The translations under genes were made by a program, and so were the position numbers. Below are positions 13,089-23,539 of a stretch of 64,000 bases of DNA, piece by piece (position 1 is the first letter of the stretch; each line of letters begins with the position of its first letter). The notes under the pieces are model-generated. The model searched no databases. It had not been told where the DNA came from and saw only the letters and a list, made by a program, of their open reading frames with translations. The stretch is from Polytrichum commune (taxonomy: Eukaryota; Streptophyta; Polytrichopsida; Polytrichales; Polytrichaceae), in assembly GCA_950295325.1 (NCBI GenBank), contig OX485806.1, positions 49,037,169 to 49,101,168 of the forward strand. Reading direction: 5' to 3'.

Positions 13089-13865
13089 CTAAGGTCTGAG
13101 GATTCCTCTCCAATACGCCCTAATGGTTCCCGCCTTAAAGAATCTTTGATTGAAGATTTGTTTTGGTGTGTCGTCATTGAGCATTGTGCCCACAAACCGT
13201 GTACACACTAAATCAAACCTCCTAATGTATACCGAAATCTCCTCTTCCATTCCTTGTTTCAACGATGCCAATGCCCGAAGAGCTGTGCTCTGACCAACCT
13301 CCGGCCTAAATTCATTCAAAAACTCCCTCTGTAATTGCTCCCATCCTCTAAAGTGTTCCTCGGCATGATCTCTATACCACTCATAGGCCTCACCTTGTAG
13401 AGTGGTAGGAAACCACACCAACTAATATCCCGGATTAGTGACAAGAGAACTAGCCAACCTCTCTATGTATCTCTCCATATGCCTAGAGGGGTCCTCATCT
13501 TTGGTTTTATAAAACTTAGGGAGGTGGGGTGGCATATCCACCACCGCTAAATTTTGTGGGACCAAAATTGGTAGACCTCTCGGCCTAACCAATGAATCAA
13601 TGGGTGGTACAAGTGGTATGGGTGGTGGATCCATTCCACCTCCATCTTGAGCCATGGTAACTGGTGTGTCCACTCCTACTTCCTTATCAATTTCTATCGG
13701 AACCTCTTTCATAATTGCCTCGCTCCCCAATGGCGTTTCCTCACTCAACTTGAAATGAGTTGCCTCTTCCTCAAGCTGAGCCTCTACCTCTAATGTTCCT
13801 AACAATGGACTAACAATAGGTTCCACATTCAAACAATTCTCTAATCTAACTTCAACATCTTCCAC
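13089..13865 (-). pseudogene. gypsy gag, broken
   Basis: Capsid precursor of the gypsy element. The second half has the retrotransposon gag signature: WYRDHAEEHFRGWEQLQREF, then ALASLKQGMEEEISVYIRRF. The first half is acidic and proline-rich, leading to LPKFYKTKDEDPSRHMERYI. Both halves share a frame and are split by one TAG at 13422-13424, where the sequence reads NPGY-stop-LVWFPTTLQG. Upstream sequence lacks an obvious start context beyond the ATG near 13865. Confidence 0.85.
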
Positions 13866-14120
13866 AACCTCACTAATCTAAGAAGAAGAAGAACTCCGGT
13901 CTCCGGAGGAGGCCGGAGTAAATAAAGTGTCTGTTTGTAGGACATCCTAGGCCGTGCCTTACGGCACTGGCGTTAGATGTAGAACTACTTCGCCCTTTGC
14001 AGGACGTAAACACTATATCTAGTAACCAGTAGTAAGTTCCGATAGCCGGTTGTTATGTTTGGGGTAATTAGTGCAGTATGTGAATTCTATAAACTGTATG
14101 GTGATATCATGTGTAGGGAA
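13866..14120. other. spacer between gypsy gag and LINE-type fragment
   Basis: Contains a GC-rich inverted stretch around 13890-13916 (CTCCGG..CCGGAG type) and no gene. It could be a remnant of the gypsy leader or LTR. Confidence 0.35.
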
Positions 14121-15360
14121 TTATGGGGGAGGGTGGTTATGTGGGTGGCCTATTATGCATAATATGTCCGGTTTGAATCTAGCACTACAGTGGCATCTTT
14201 GGGTATCACATGTATATGGGAGTAGCCATGGGGGGACTGTATTTTCTTGGGGTATTTCATTATGCGTTCCTGCATTCATTAATGTATAATGTCTTGATAT
14301 TTGGGTTGATAAAATGAGTTTGCATATTTCCCATACCGCTTTGTTATGCATTTTTGTGATTAGTGCATGGATGTGTTGTTGTTTGCATTTAAGTAATACA
14401 TGTAGCCATGTGTCCGCATCCGTTGAGTTACAGATAGGGCATGTTCTCGAAGGGAAGGCTTCTCTGCCAAAGAAGAGTTGTTTTCGGGCGTGGCCCCATA
14501 TTGTCCGGTTCTGAATTTTATCAAACATATTTTTTGTTTATCTGTTATGACGGGGTTCGTCCAAAAATCATTTGATAGTGTTTTATCTATGTCATTGTTT
14601 TGTAGCCATTTGTGTAATTGGTGTGTTTGATTAGCTATAATTGTTAAGTTTTGTTCATTGTCTTGCTTGAGAATGTGTTTACTAAGATGTCTTATAGGGC
14701 CCTTGTCAGGTGTTTCTTGCATGGAGTGCCACGAATCTTTTTGTAAATAATATGGTGTAGGGTGTGCATGTTCATATGGAGCTGCGGCATCCCTATGGTC
14801 TAGTTCACGTCCTTGTTTGGCTAGCGCATCTGCTTGATCGTTTCCTTCTATATTTGTGTGGGCTTTTATTTTGTGTAATGTGGTGATTTGTGTACGAGAT
14901 ATTAACATTTTGATCATATTTTCTAGGATGATTTTGTCCGGGTGACTGTTATGATTAGTGGGGTGTTTGATTTGAGTATTTAGAAGGTATAGGATATTTA
15001 GGCAGTCTGTGAATATGTGGGCTGGCTCATTTCAATATGTTGTGGTGAGGAGTTGTAAGGTGTGGTGTATGGCCATCATTTATGCTCGTAGAATATTTTG
15101 TAATCCTGGTAATATTTTTGCTATTTTTAAGTTTTTGAAAGGGTTGTAAATACCATATCCAGCTTTTTCGTGTCTCCATTGTCCGTTGTTTATTTGTTTG
15201 GGTGGTTTGAATGATATGTCAGTATAGTAGCAAAATTGGGGTGGGAATTCAAGCGGTAGGCATTGTTTTGGGTTAATATTCCATGGGTTGGTTGGGATTT
15301 GGGTGTTTGGCGACGGGGGTGGGTATGTGAGTTTGGTCCATTTTGTAATTTTAGTTTTTT
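14121..15360 (-). pseudogene. non-LTR retrotransposon RNase H and C-terminal domain, fragment
   Basis: Minus-strand fragment of a LINE-type polyprotein. Around 15000-15200 the translation reads INNGQWRHEKAGYGIYNPF and IFTDCLNILYLLN, followed at 14830-14900 by HKIKAHTNIEGNDQADALAK, which is the end of an RNase HI domain. A basic region follows, then a frameshift near 14500-14515 into CPICNSTDADTWLHVLLKC and NTVPPWLLPYTCD, a terminal zinc-binding block seen in such elements. The reverse transcriptase itself is absent. Stops and the frameshift make this dead. The right edge coincides with the second copy of the 57-bp repeat. Confidence 0.75.
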
Positions 15361-15402
15361 TATGGAATTAGGCGTGCGTGTGAGCACGAATTTAGGCTCA
15401 CG
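15347..15402. repeat. 57-bp direct repeat, copy 2
   Basis: Second copy of the 7633-7690 sequence. It lies between the LINE-type fragment on its left and the second copy of the 300-bp dispersed repeat on its right. Confidence 0.75.
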
Positions 15403-15702
15403 CTTTGGTATCAATAGGCATCAACTTTCATTTCAATACATATGAAGAAAACAAGGATTAGATATAAATTGCAAAAAATCCTTTGAAACCCTAGCATCTA
15501 GTCTAGACCACATGTTTTTTCTATGCACCCATTCCTCATAGGATATGCAACACACAATTAATGCTACATAACCAGCAGATCCAAAGCGTGCCTGTGGCCA
15601 TTTCCCTTATAATGATAGGAGCTCGTATAAAAATCCAGATGAGAGCTAAAGTGAAGACTCTCTTGAATTATCCAAGGATCATATTGCAATATTAAAAGAC
15701 AA
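15403..15702. repeat. dispersed ~300-bp repeat, copy 2
   Basis: Direct copy of 4366-4668; see that entry. It begins at the base where the 57-bp repeat ends, so the junction at 15402/15403 is probably a transposon boundary or recombination point. Confidence 0.8.
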
Positions 15703-16771
15703 CATATTATAGAAGTCCACGAAGCTTCACATTCACTGGAGATTCTAGTACCAGGTGAGATTTATACCAAAACCTGAAACATGTCTAACCTCATTTTAGG
15801 GTTTATTATGTCGCCTCAACTGACAAACCTTAAACCCTAAATTCATTTGTCAACCCTTCAAATGCTGCAATTGTTGAATGTGGGTTGGTCTTAGAAATAC
15901 TATCCAAAATTACATAACCATCATACTCACTTTTGAATAGCAACACAGACTCACTTCCTAGATCGACTTAGCATTACTCATAGGATCAAGAAATCTCAAC
16001 ATTGCACACATATTAACACACGTTATTCATGTGATATATCATAAAGGTTGCAAAGCTAGAAAACTCACACCATTCTGAAGCAAACTGGGAGCAGGTTTGT
16101 CAATATTCAACGAACGCCATTGCCTTGTTTTCCGCAGGACTCCATCGAAAGCGGTAGTACACACAATCAAATAAATAACTAAGCATCACTCACAGCAACA
16201 CATAGCATAATGCTTAAGGGTTGTAAGATGCACTACTTGAACCCTAAACCCTAGATTCATTTTACATCCATTTTACATTTAGAGTACATAGCAGAATCAC
16301 AGCAAGGGAGATGGGTAGTAGGAGCGATGTGTACTATGAGAGACGAGCGCAGGAAGAGATAGCGACCATGTGATGTGCGTTCCCGACTCCTGCTTGAGGG
16401 GTAGAGTGCGTTTTCGAAACCCCAAGCGCAAGAATGAGGGATCAACTTCGACAACACACTACGACCCCTAAGGAGCCACAAAGAAGTGGACTCCATCTGC
16501 ACCGTCCATATGCATGGCTGTAATTTCGCCACGTGCCCTTTTCGACTTACTCTAGATCCAGTACACAACGTTAAAAACCCCAACGTCCCCAAAGCCCGAC
16601 TTTGCGGAATCGGCCAGCCGCGGAGCATATGGTAGCCCCGGGGGTTGAGCATCGCCGGAGTTGGTGGCACCCACAGGTTGCAGACATCGCCATGCCCTAA
16701 GATTGACAATTTCGCTAATCATTCCAATACATTCGGTTCCAACCTGACAACACTTAGCAGGTACGATACAC
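15703..16771. other. no gene recognised
   Basis: Repeat-derived sequence with CCCTAAA-like runs (near 15833 and 16231). The 150-codon minus-strand open frame at 16257-16709 shows no domain and sits in a GC-richer patch; I do not call it a gene. Confidence 0.35.
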
Positions 16772-16996
16772 TTACAGACTCACTGCCGCTTGTTCCATGG
16801 GCTTCATAAGCTCCTTGATTTTTGCAACTCGTTTGTCGCATTCCAACTCGTAGGAACACCTACAATCCACGTCCCCATTGTCATCTTCAGTGGGGCCATT
16901 GAGAACGGGATGGCCACGTTTCCCCTTCGTCATGGGAGGTCTGAGAGGTGACCGCACCTCTTCCATATCCTCAGCCTTATATGGACAGAATCGCAC
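16772..16996 (-). CDS. hypothetical exon-like open frame
   Basis: A 74-codon minus-strand frame with charged, soluble composition, including EDMEEVRSPLRPP, an acidic DDNGDVDCRCSYELECDKR block and a terminal KELMKPMEQAAVSL. I do not recognise the family. It looks more protein-like than its surroundings and may be one exon of a transposon protein, possibly of the CACTA family whose ACTAGT motifs lie at 17264-17372. Confidence 0.25.
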   Translation of the reverse strand: MRFCPYKAEDMEEVRSPLRPPMTKGKRGHPVLNGPTEDDNGDVDCRCSYELECDKRVAKIKELMKPMEQAAVSL

Positions 16997-17263
16997 TAAC
17001 TACCTCCATACTCTCTACACATACGTGAACAATCTTAGTCACCCATTGGACCTCCCAACAATCTCATAATATTGGCTGAAGGGGATACTATACAGTGTTT
17101 CCTTGATTACATTTGAGTCTTGGAGCCCTTTCCCTTGAGCCCAGACGTGCAATACGCCATGGCCATGGATTGCATGGTATTTAGGGGTGGGGACCTAACG
17201 GATACAATTCGAGGCGCTAGGGTTTGAATATGTAGACTGTTCCAATTTAAAGAACGTTTAATT

Positions 17264-17372
17264 AATGACTAGTGAGCGACTTGTGAGCGACTGGCGAATA
17301 AATCTTGATTGACTAGTGAATGACTACTGAATTACTTTCGAGGGACTACTTTATGACTAGTAAATGACCAGT
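17264..17372. repeat. cluster of GACTAGT-like motifs
   Basis: At least six intact or one-mismatch copies of GACTAGTGA/GACTTGTGA/GACTGGCGA occur in about 110 bp. This is the same motif family as at 1939-1997, 19498-19565 and 21779-21822. Confidence 0.45.
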
Positions 17373-18360
17373 GATATTCGAACCCCTGATCACAGTAGCA
17401 ATTATGTCGCGCACCTCTCCATGAGGAGTGCCCGAAACACCATGGGCACAAGGGGGACCCCGGAGTGACACCCGGGACTTGTGGCGCCGTTGGTGAGAGG
17501 GCCCAAGTGATCCTAGTGTGGGTGAGGGCCCCGGGCGTTGGGAACGCCTCCCACCCACGAAGACTAGGAGGCACAAGGGTAAGGCCATGAGCTATGGGTA
17601 GCTCATGGCGTGGTGATTCTAGAAAGCTCAAGAACACCTCAATCGGAGGTGTGAGCTAGGAGTTATGGCCATTTGAGTGGGGCGCTGTCCCGGGACAGCG
17701 CCCTGGTACAGCAGTGCCTGGGAGTGATTCCCGGGACTGCCAAGGTTCAAACAGGCATAACTTCCTCAATACTTGCCCGAATGGGGCAAGTGAGGAGTCC
17801 ATCAGCATCTACGTGAAGCGTAGATGAAGATGGAGTGGTTGGTTGTTATGATCAGACATCATACAAGGAAGTTATGATGGTCTGAAGCTGCTGGGGGGTT
17901 CTAGGCCCAGCAGCTAAAGGAAAATGTCCACTTGGCCCCAACTCTTGGTAGAGAGACAAGAGGTTGGTTGACGGTGGGGTAGGGGCCCCGCGTGAAGTCC
18001 TAGAGGCTTATATGGGTGAGGTGGTGTGGCCTCACCCACCCGAGGCCGAACGGCACGGCCTCCATTGGCATTGGCCTAATGTGAGGCCATAGTTGCCTAG
18101 TATGGTTCGGGTTGTTGTAGTGTTGCTCCGGCAACGCGATGATCAACATAAGATTGGACTTCCATGGATGGAAGTCCACATCTAAGGATTGGTTACCGAT
18201 TAAAGGGGTTGGTTAGCGATTAAGGGGTGAGTCCCGAAAGCAAAGTAGGAGGGTTGGTTCCCTCCTATGAACTATTGGTCCGGGGTAAGAGGAGCTATCC
18301 ATTAGCATGGCGGAATGCGAATGGTTAGCGCTCGTAACCTTTGGTAGAAATGAAAATTGG
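17373..18360. other. GC-rich palindromic block, possible LTR-like or TRIM remnant
   Basis: Markedly GC-richer than its surroundings. It holds a perfect 24-bp palindrome at 17680-17703 (core GCTGTCCCGGGACAGC), a short hairpin at 17807-17828 (CATCTACG/CGTAGATG), a TTATATGG box near 18009 and a purine-rich run near 18380. It encodes no recognisable protein. The texture resembles an LTR, but no second copy exists in the window. Confidence 0.3.
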
Positions 18361-19641
18361 CAAGATTGTCAAGGGGGGCTAGCAAGGGTTGCGACAAATT
18401 ATAAGCTCATGAAATATGTATTTAGTGTTGTTTCAAATCTCTGGCCTAAGACATGTCCATAGACATCTTAATTATTTGGAGGATCATTTGGCTCTCTTCT
18501 GAGGGTAATCAAACACGGTGTTGGCTTCCCACATTGTATACCCTTCTCCATTTGTGATATTTGCAATTGCAACCTTTTCAAATCTCTTTGTATTTGTGGA
18601 CAAAATCCGCTGCTGCTAGTGACCAATAAAATTGTGTCTTGTTTTATTTAACACCCTGGGTCCTTCAAATTACAATAAGCTTCCATTCACCATGGTATCT
18701 CCAAATTTTTTGACAAGTTTTGTTTCTACTCTGATTGAAACATTGCTTGAGGAAAATTTGGCCAGTGATGCACACATCTAGGTTTGGTTCAACTATCAGT
18801 ATAATATTATTAAGGTATGTGGACTTTCTTGGTTATCTGCCGTAACTGGACTGCTTCATTTCAGTGGTATGTGGCTAGGTTAGAGCTAGGAGTGGAATCC
18901 AATTTTTGAGCATAACCAGTTGAGATCCTAGTGTTTCCAAATCCACTTGGTTACATGTTGATATCGTTCAGTTTTTCTTTGTTAATTCGAGATATACTTC
19001 ATGAGATTCATGTAGTATGACCAATAATTTTCCTGGAGTCTTGCCTTGTTAACTATTTATTCCTCAAACTCAACCGGTTCATCTGTTACTAACGGCCAAT
19101 TGTCCCTGACCATTAGTGAAGGCCAACTCCACAAAGCTTCCCAATCCACTTGATATTGGGATCTAAAATTTCAGAGTGGGCCTGCATTTCAAAAAGTCTT
19201 GCCCAGCTCTCCACTTTGCAACTTAGTCTGCAGGGCCAACTTTCTTTTTCTTCATGTCTACGCTGAATAGTCAACATGTTGGAGGGAATTTACATGTCTG
19301 TTAAATGAGCTCAAGAATCTTCACTTCGATGATGAACAAGAATATTCACATGAGCTTTGACAACTATGAGCATAGTACCTACAACTTATTTGAAATTCGC
19401 AATCATCTCACATTAATTTGTGTTTGGCAAACCACAAGAAGTGGGTACACCACTAAAATTGTCCATTTAAGACCCTCTTACCTTAAATTCAAGGTTAATG
19501 ACTAGTTCATGTTGAGTGTTGTCTGCATACACGTGAACAACTAGTGTGTGACTAGTGTACGACCAATTCATGACAGATGAACAACCATTAAATGGGTGGT
19601 GGGAACCTTGTTTAAAGACCACATATCAAAGTCACTAATAT
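18361..19641. other. no gene recognised; ACTAGT cluster at its end
   Basis: AT-rich sequence with no coding signal except a small unrecognised frame at 19305-19505. Motifs GACTAGTTC, ACTAGTGTG and ACTAGTGTAC cluster at 19498-19565, just 5' of the CACTA transposase remnant. Confidence 0.4.
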
Positions 19642-21165
19642 GTGCATAGTGGCAAGCTTGCAGGTCACATGGACGGAGGAAGACTCCCTCTTAATGACAA
19701 GAGACGGCAACAACATCGTGGCGACTGTCTGTGGAGGAGGGAGCAAGAGAGGTCCACATCGTATAACCTGAAACAAATTCATTGCCCATGCTGCAAATGC
19801 AAAGGACGAGTTCAATGCTCTATTGCAAAAGTAAAAGACCATCTAATCAGAAATTGGAGGGAACCCACATTCAGAGTGTGGAGGGGGCCTGGAGAGAGGG
19901 ACGGCTCCGATGAGGAGTGGGAACAGGAGTTTAGGAGACCCTCAAGACCACATGACGGACACATCGACAAAGGGTTGGATATGCATGCCATGCTTGAGGA
20001 AACATTCTAAGAAATTGATGAGGCACCGGCCCACCCCCCTACATAGGAAGAAAAATTTGAGGACATAGTAATGGATGCATTCACAGTCGTCGATGAGCTG
20101 GCCAATGATGAAGTTCCACTTTCGGACAATGAGTCAGAGGATGAGCCTTTGGGGGAAAATGGTGATAGTATTGCAGAAGAAGACAATTATGGTGATCCTC
20201 ACGAGTTGGAAGAAGCCATTGAGGAGCTGTACCATGGAGCCCAATCTTCCATATTGGCAGCCACAATATTGATAATGACTTTGTGTACGATCCATGGTGT
20301 AAGCAACAAATTTGCGAACCAGTTTTTCACCCTCTTCCGCGAACACCTTCTACCCAGTGATAATATGTTACCCAAAAACCTTCATGCTGCAAAAGTCTTC
20401 ATTCAGAAATTAGGATTGAATTACAATACAATTTATGCATGCCAAACAAGTTGTGTTTTATTTGGAGGGCAATATGAAGGTGCCACCAGTTGTCCAAAAT
20501 GTAAGAAACCACATTACAAAGACGAGGCCAAAAAACAGAGGCTTTGGAAAGTACTTAGACAATTTCCCCTGATTCCAAGACTAAGACGTATGTTCCATAC
20601 ACCAACAATATCTAAACTCATGGTGTGGCATGCAAAGAACACAAGCACAGACGGATTGGTAAGACATCATTGTGATTCAAAGGCATGGAAACACGTCCAT
20701 GAAAATGTAGATTTTAGTTTTGGCCAGGAAGACCGTAACATTCACTTAGGAATGGCAGCTGATGGAGTGAACCCTTTCAAGTTGCAACGTACAACTTGGA
20801 GCACGTGGCCGGTAATGTTGTTGAATTACAACATACCCCCATGGTTGACTACGAAGAAAAAATTTATCATGTTGGCGCTGCTAATCCCAGGAAAAAAATC
20901 TATGACATCCCAATTTTTTGATGTGTACTTGGAACCATTGGTAGAGGAGTTGATGCAATTATGGAAGGATGTGGAAACTTATGACGTGCTCAAAGAGGTG
21001 GACTCAAGGGCTTTCAAACTTAGAGCAGTTTTGATATGGACCATACACGATTTTCCTGGTTATGGGACAGTTGCAGGTGTTGCACATCAGGGCTATGTGG
21101 CGTGTCTTGTGTGTGGGCCACATTTTAAAGGTGAACATTCTGTCGAACTTGGAAAGCAAACCTAG
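19642..21165 (+). pseudogene. CACTA/En-Spm Tnp2-type transposase, broken
   Basis: Plus-strand remnant of the catalytic transposase of CACTA elements. The N-terminal part (from about 19770) has the transposase-associated signature IHCPCCKCKG, then KVKDHLIRNW. The frame is cut by TAA at 20008-20010 and TAG at 20044-20046 but stays in register. From 20071 it contains NYNTIYACQTSCVLFGGQY, CPKCKKPHYK, LMVWHAKN, DGLVRHHCDSKAWKHV and RNIHLGMAADGVNPF, then a TWPVMLLNYNIPPWLT block and MLALLIPGKKSM, the core Tnp2 region. The frame ends at a TAG at about 21163-21165 inside the usual EHSVELGKQT segment. Both early stops sit where Gln is plausible (CAA or CAG to T). Confidence 0.9.
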
Positions 21166-21295
21166 CCTTACGAGGTCTTTTACAACCTGGTCCACGAATG
21201 GTGGTGATGAGGATTTCGAAAGTGTTCCGACGGATATGTGACAGTGTTTGGAACCCATTGGAGTTTGAAGCTCTACAAGCGGACATTCACAGAGC

Positions 21296-21685
21296 ATGGC
21301 ACTTCTGGAGATTCATATTCCTCTTTCTTTTTTTGACATTATGACGCATTTGCTAAATCACCTTGTCGATGAATTGGACATGTGTGGTCCTGTCTCCACA
21401 AGGTGGATATATCCTATTGAAAGATACATGAAAACATTAAAGCATTATGTGCGGAACATGGCGGAGGGTTATGCGAGGGATGAATGCCTAGGTTTCATCA
21501 CGGAATATTTACACAAGTTTGAAGTAGTTGATCGCCGAGTTTGGGATGCAGATGAGGAGTACGGAAATGCAAAGGAGGTGCTGGAAGGGGCAGGAACAAA
21601 GTACTTGATGAGACCAACATTGAGAGATGTTGCCCACCAATATGCTTTGACAAATTTATCCCTCGTGGCACCTTGGCATAGGTGA
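21296..21685 (+). pseudogene. CACTA-associated DUF4218 segment
   Basis: Continuation of the CACTA transposase polyprotein in another frame. It reads LLEIHIPLSFFDIMTHLLNH, then DELDMCGPVSTRWIYPIERYM and KHYVRNMAEGYARDECLGF, the DUF4218 signature. The 21166-21295 stretch between Tnp2 and this segment is scrambled. The segment ends with a TGA at 21683-21685. Confidence 0.85.
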
Positions 21686-21808
21686 TCCTGCTTATGTTTT
21701 TTTGATTGCACATTCATGTCTCAGTGTGCCCTGTTGTTTTGGAAAACATGATCGCCACTGAAAATGACTACTGGTTGACCAGGTGGATGAGTAGTGAATG
21801 AGTAGTGA

Positions 21809-22504
21809 ATGACTAGTTGGATGTACATGCAATTGAAAGATGAACAAGAAAAAAATCCCAGCATTTTCACGTTTGAAGAATGGATTAAAGACGTAGTGTA
21901 CAATCACCCTATTGACCCAAACGATGAGGATGACATGGACATGGTTATGATGTGCAGCAGACCGTCAGAGTTAGCTACACGATATACGAGGATGAAGGCC
22001 TATGGAAACCACTTTCGGGTGGAGGACCAACAATCAATGACGCTAAAAACTTATGACCGCGGTGTTGCCTCTGTGTTTCACATGCCTTCCGTGGGTTTGG
22101 AGGAGGTGACATTGAACTATGTGGGAGTACTAAAGGATATACTTAAATTGAACTATGGGCCACTTCGTACACTTGTCATATTTTTTAGGTGTGAGTGGAT
22201 GAAGCAATTTGACAACTGGGGCAATCCTACATATGTAAGAGACGAGGCTGGATTCATGGTCGTGAATTTCTGCCACAAGGTTCCAAAGATGTTGGAGCCG
22301 TTCATATTTCCCAGCCAAGCGACACAAGTATTTTGGTCAGACGAAGTGCAAAAACCAGGGTGGAAAGTAGTTTTGGTGAAGGAGGCACGCTCCCAAAGAC
22401 ATCAACAGATGTCTTCATTACCACCACCGAAGAAGCGGATGGCATGCATTTGGCGAACCATGTGCCTCCCCCGCCCACCACATTGTCTTTGGTGGGAGCC
22501 ATAG
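21809..22504 (+). pseudogene. CACTA-associated DUF4216 segment
   Basis: Contains FEEWIKDVVYNHPIDPNDED, NYVGVLKDILKLNYGPL, FFRCEWMKQFDN, AGFMVVNFCHKV and the terminal block FPSQATQVFWSDEVQ-KPGWKVVL, the DUF4216 pattern that follows DUF4218 in CACTA transposases. It is in frame with the DUF4218 piece but separated by stops and by an ACTAGT cluster (21779-21822). Beyond 22390 the sequence becomes low-complexity. Confidence 0.8.
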
Positions 22505-23057
22505 AACTATCAGATTCTGATAACTCCTTAGCTAAGTTTTAGGTGTTGGAGAGTCATAATTAAGTATGGGTTGGTCAAGGGCAACACATAAATGACTACA
22601 CATTTGCTAGGCCAGAGTTGTCTTGGCACGTCACACCGGCATGGATGATGAATAACTAACCATAAATCAATATTTGGGGTTCTCGCTTGCACATTTCATC
22701 CATAAGTCATTTTAGTAATTGAACAATGACTAAACGCTTATACACGTCATCCCAAATTCAGCAGGCATGTGAGTCAGTCATTTACTGAGTTCTTTAGGAC
22801 ACGTAGTCATTGATACCATGGTTGGAATGGACAAGGTTTGTTGTAGTGTCATCACCCTGTCAAGGTCAGCAATTGCAATGATAGCCACAATTGTAAGGAC
22901 GCCCTCATTGAAGAGCACATTGAGTGAATGTCCCAAGTCACTCACAACATAATTGTTCTAGAAGCTAGCAAGGACCTTATGGGTGAGTTCCTCTTCCGCA
23001 ATGGTTGTGATCCTCATCACTTGCTTACATTGGAAGAACTTGAGCATGTCTTTGATC
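22505..23057. other. no gene recognised
   Basis: Possible 3' part of the CACTA remnant. A 69-codon plus-strand frame at 22928-23137 (including LLTLEELEHVFDPRGGHFIV) looks protein-like but matches nothing I know. It runs into the left arm of an inverted repeat. Confidence 0.35.
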
Positions 23058-23468
23058 CACGGGGAGGTCACTTCATTGTCAAGTTGACACCACGTGCGGA
23101 CAAAATTTGCTACCCCTATATTACATGCCATATATAATTTTAAAATTTATGATATTTTTTCTACATATACATAACCATTGATAGTATCTTTTGTATATTT
23201 TTTTGAAAATTTTAATCATCTTTATTTTTTTTAGTAATTGTTTTAGTTCAATTTTGTGTCATTCTAGTTAGAAATGGTATGTTTTATGAAAAAAAACAAA
23301 TCATCAAATTTAGTTACCACTTTTGACTATGTCATAGGTACTGTGTATATCTACTCATGAAAAAAATTTGATAAAATTTTGACCCATTTTGGTGGTGCAA
23401 CTTACCAAAAGAAGATTTTTTTTGGTCGCACGTGGTGTTCAACTTGACAATGGAGTGATCTACCCGTG
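23058..23468. repeat. inverted-repeat foldback (MITE-like)
   Basis: Left arm 23058-23106 and right arm 23420-23468 are inverted copies of about 50 bp. Each contains CATTGTCAAGTTGA followed by CACCACGTGCG, preceded by CACGGG and a TCACT run. About 310 bp of AT-rich DNA lies between. I see no convincing target duplication, so this may be a MITE or an inverted duplication of transposon sequence. Confidence 0.65.
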
Positions 23469-23539
23469 CTTTGATCGCTGCAAGGAATTGAATTCCCCCC
23501 ACCTCTGAAACAAAGTTACAACGTTCAAATACTTACGTA

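Larger units (their letters stand above)
7732..13865 (-). mobile_element. decayed Ty3/gypsy LTR retrotransposon
   Basis: Minus-strand order is gag, zinc knuckle, aspartic protease, reverse transcriptase, RNase H, integrase, the Ty3/gypsy order. Each part lies in a separate frame segment broken by stops or frame changes, so the copy is dead. I could not identify LTRs: the sequence right of gag (13866-14050) is GC-rich and runs into a LINE-type fragment. On the left, past the integrase end at about 7732, only the 57-bp repeat at 7633-7690 is recognisable. The protein type resembles gypsy elements I associate with mosses and other seedless plants. Confidence 0.85.

Noticed and set aside
16231..16256. 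CCCTAAA runs as interstitial telomere repeats
   Set aside because: Only one or two units occur here and near 15833, 23872 and 61618, which is not above expectation for plant non-coding DNA.
16257..16709. 150-codon minus-strand open frame as a gene
   Set aside because: It has no recognisable domain, an odd Cys/Trp/Ser mix, and lies in a GC-richer repeat-derived patch where open frames arise easily.
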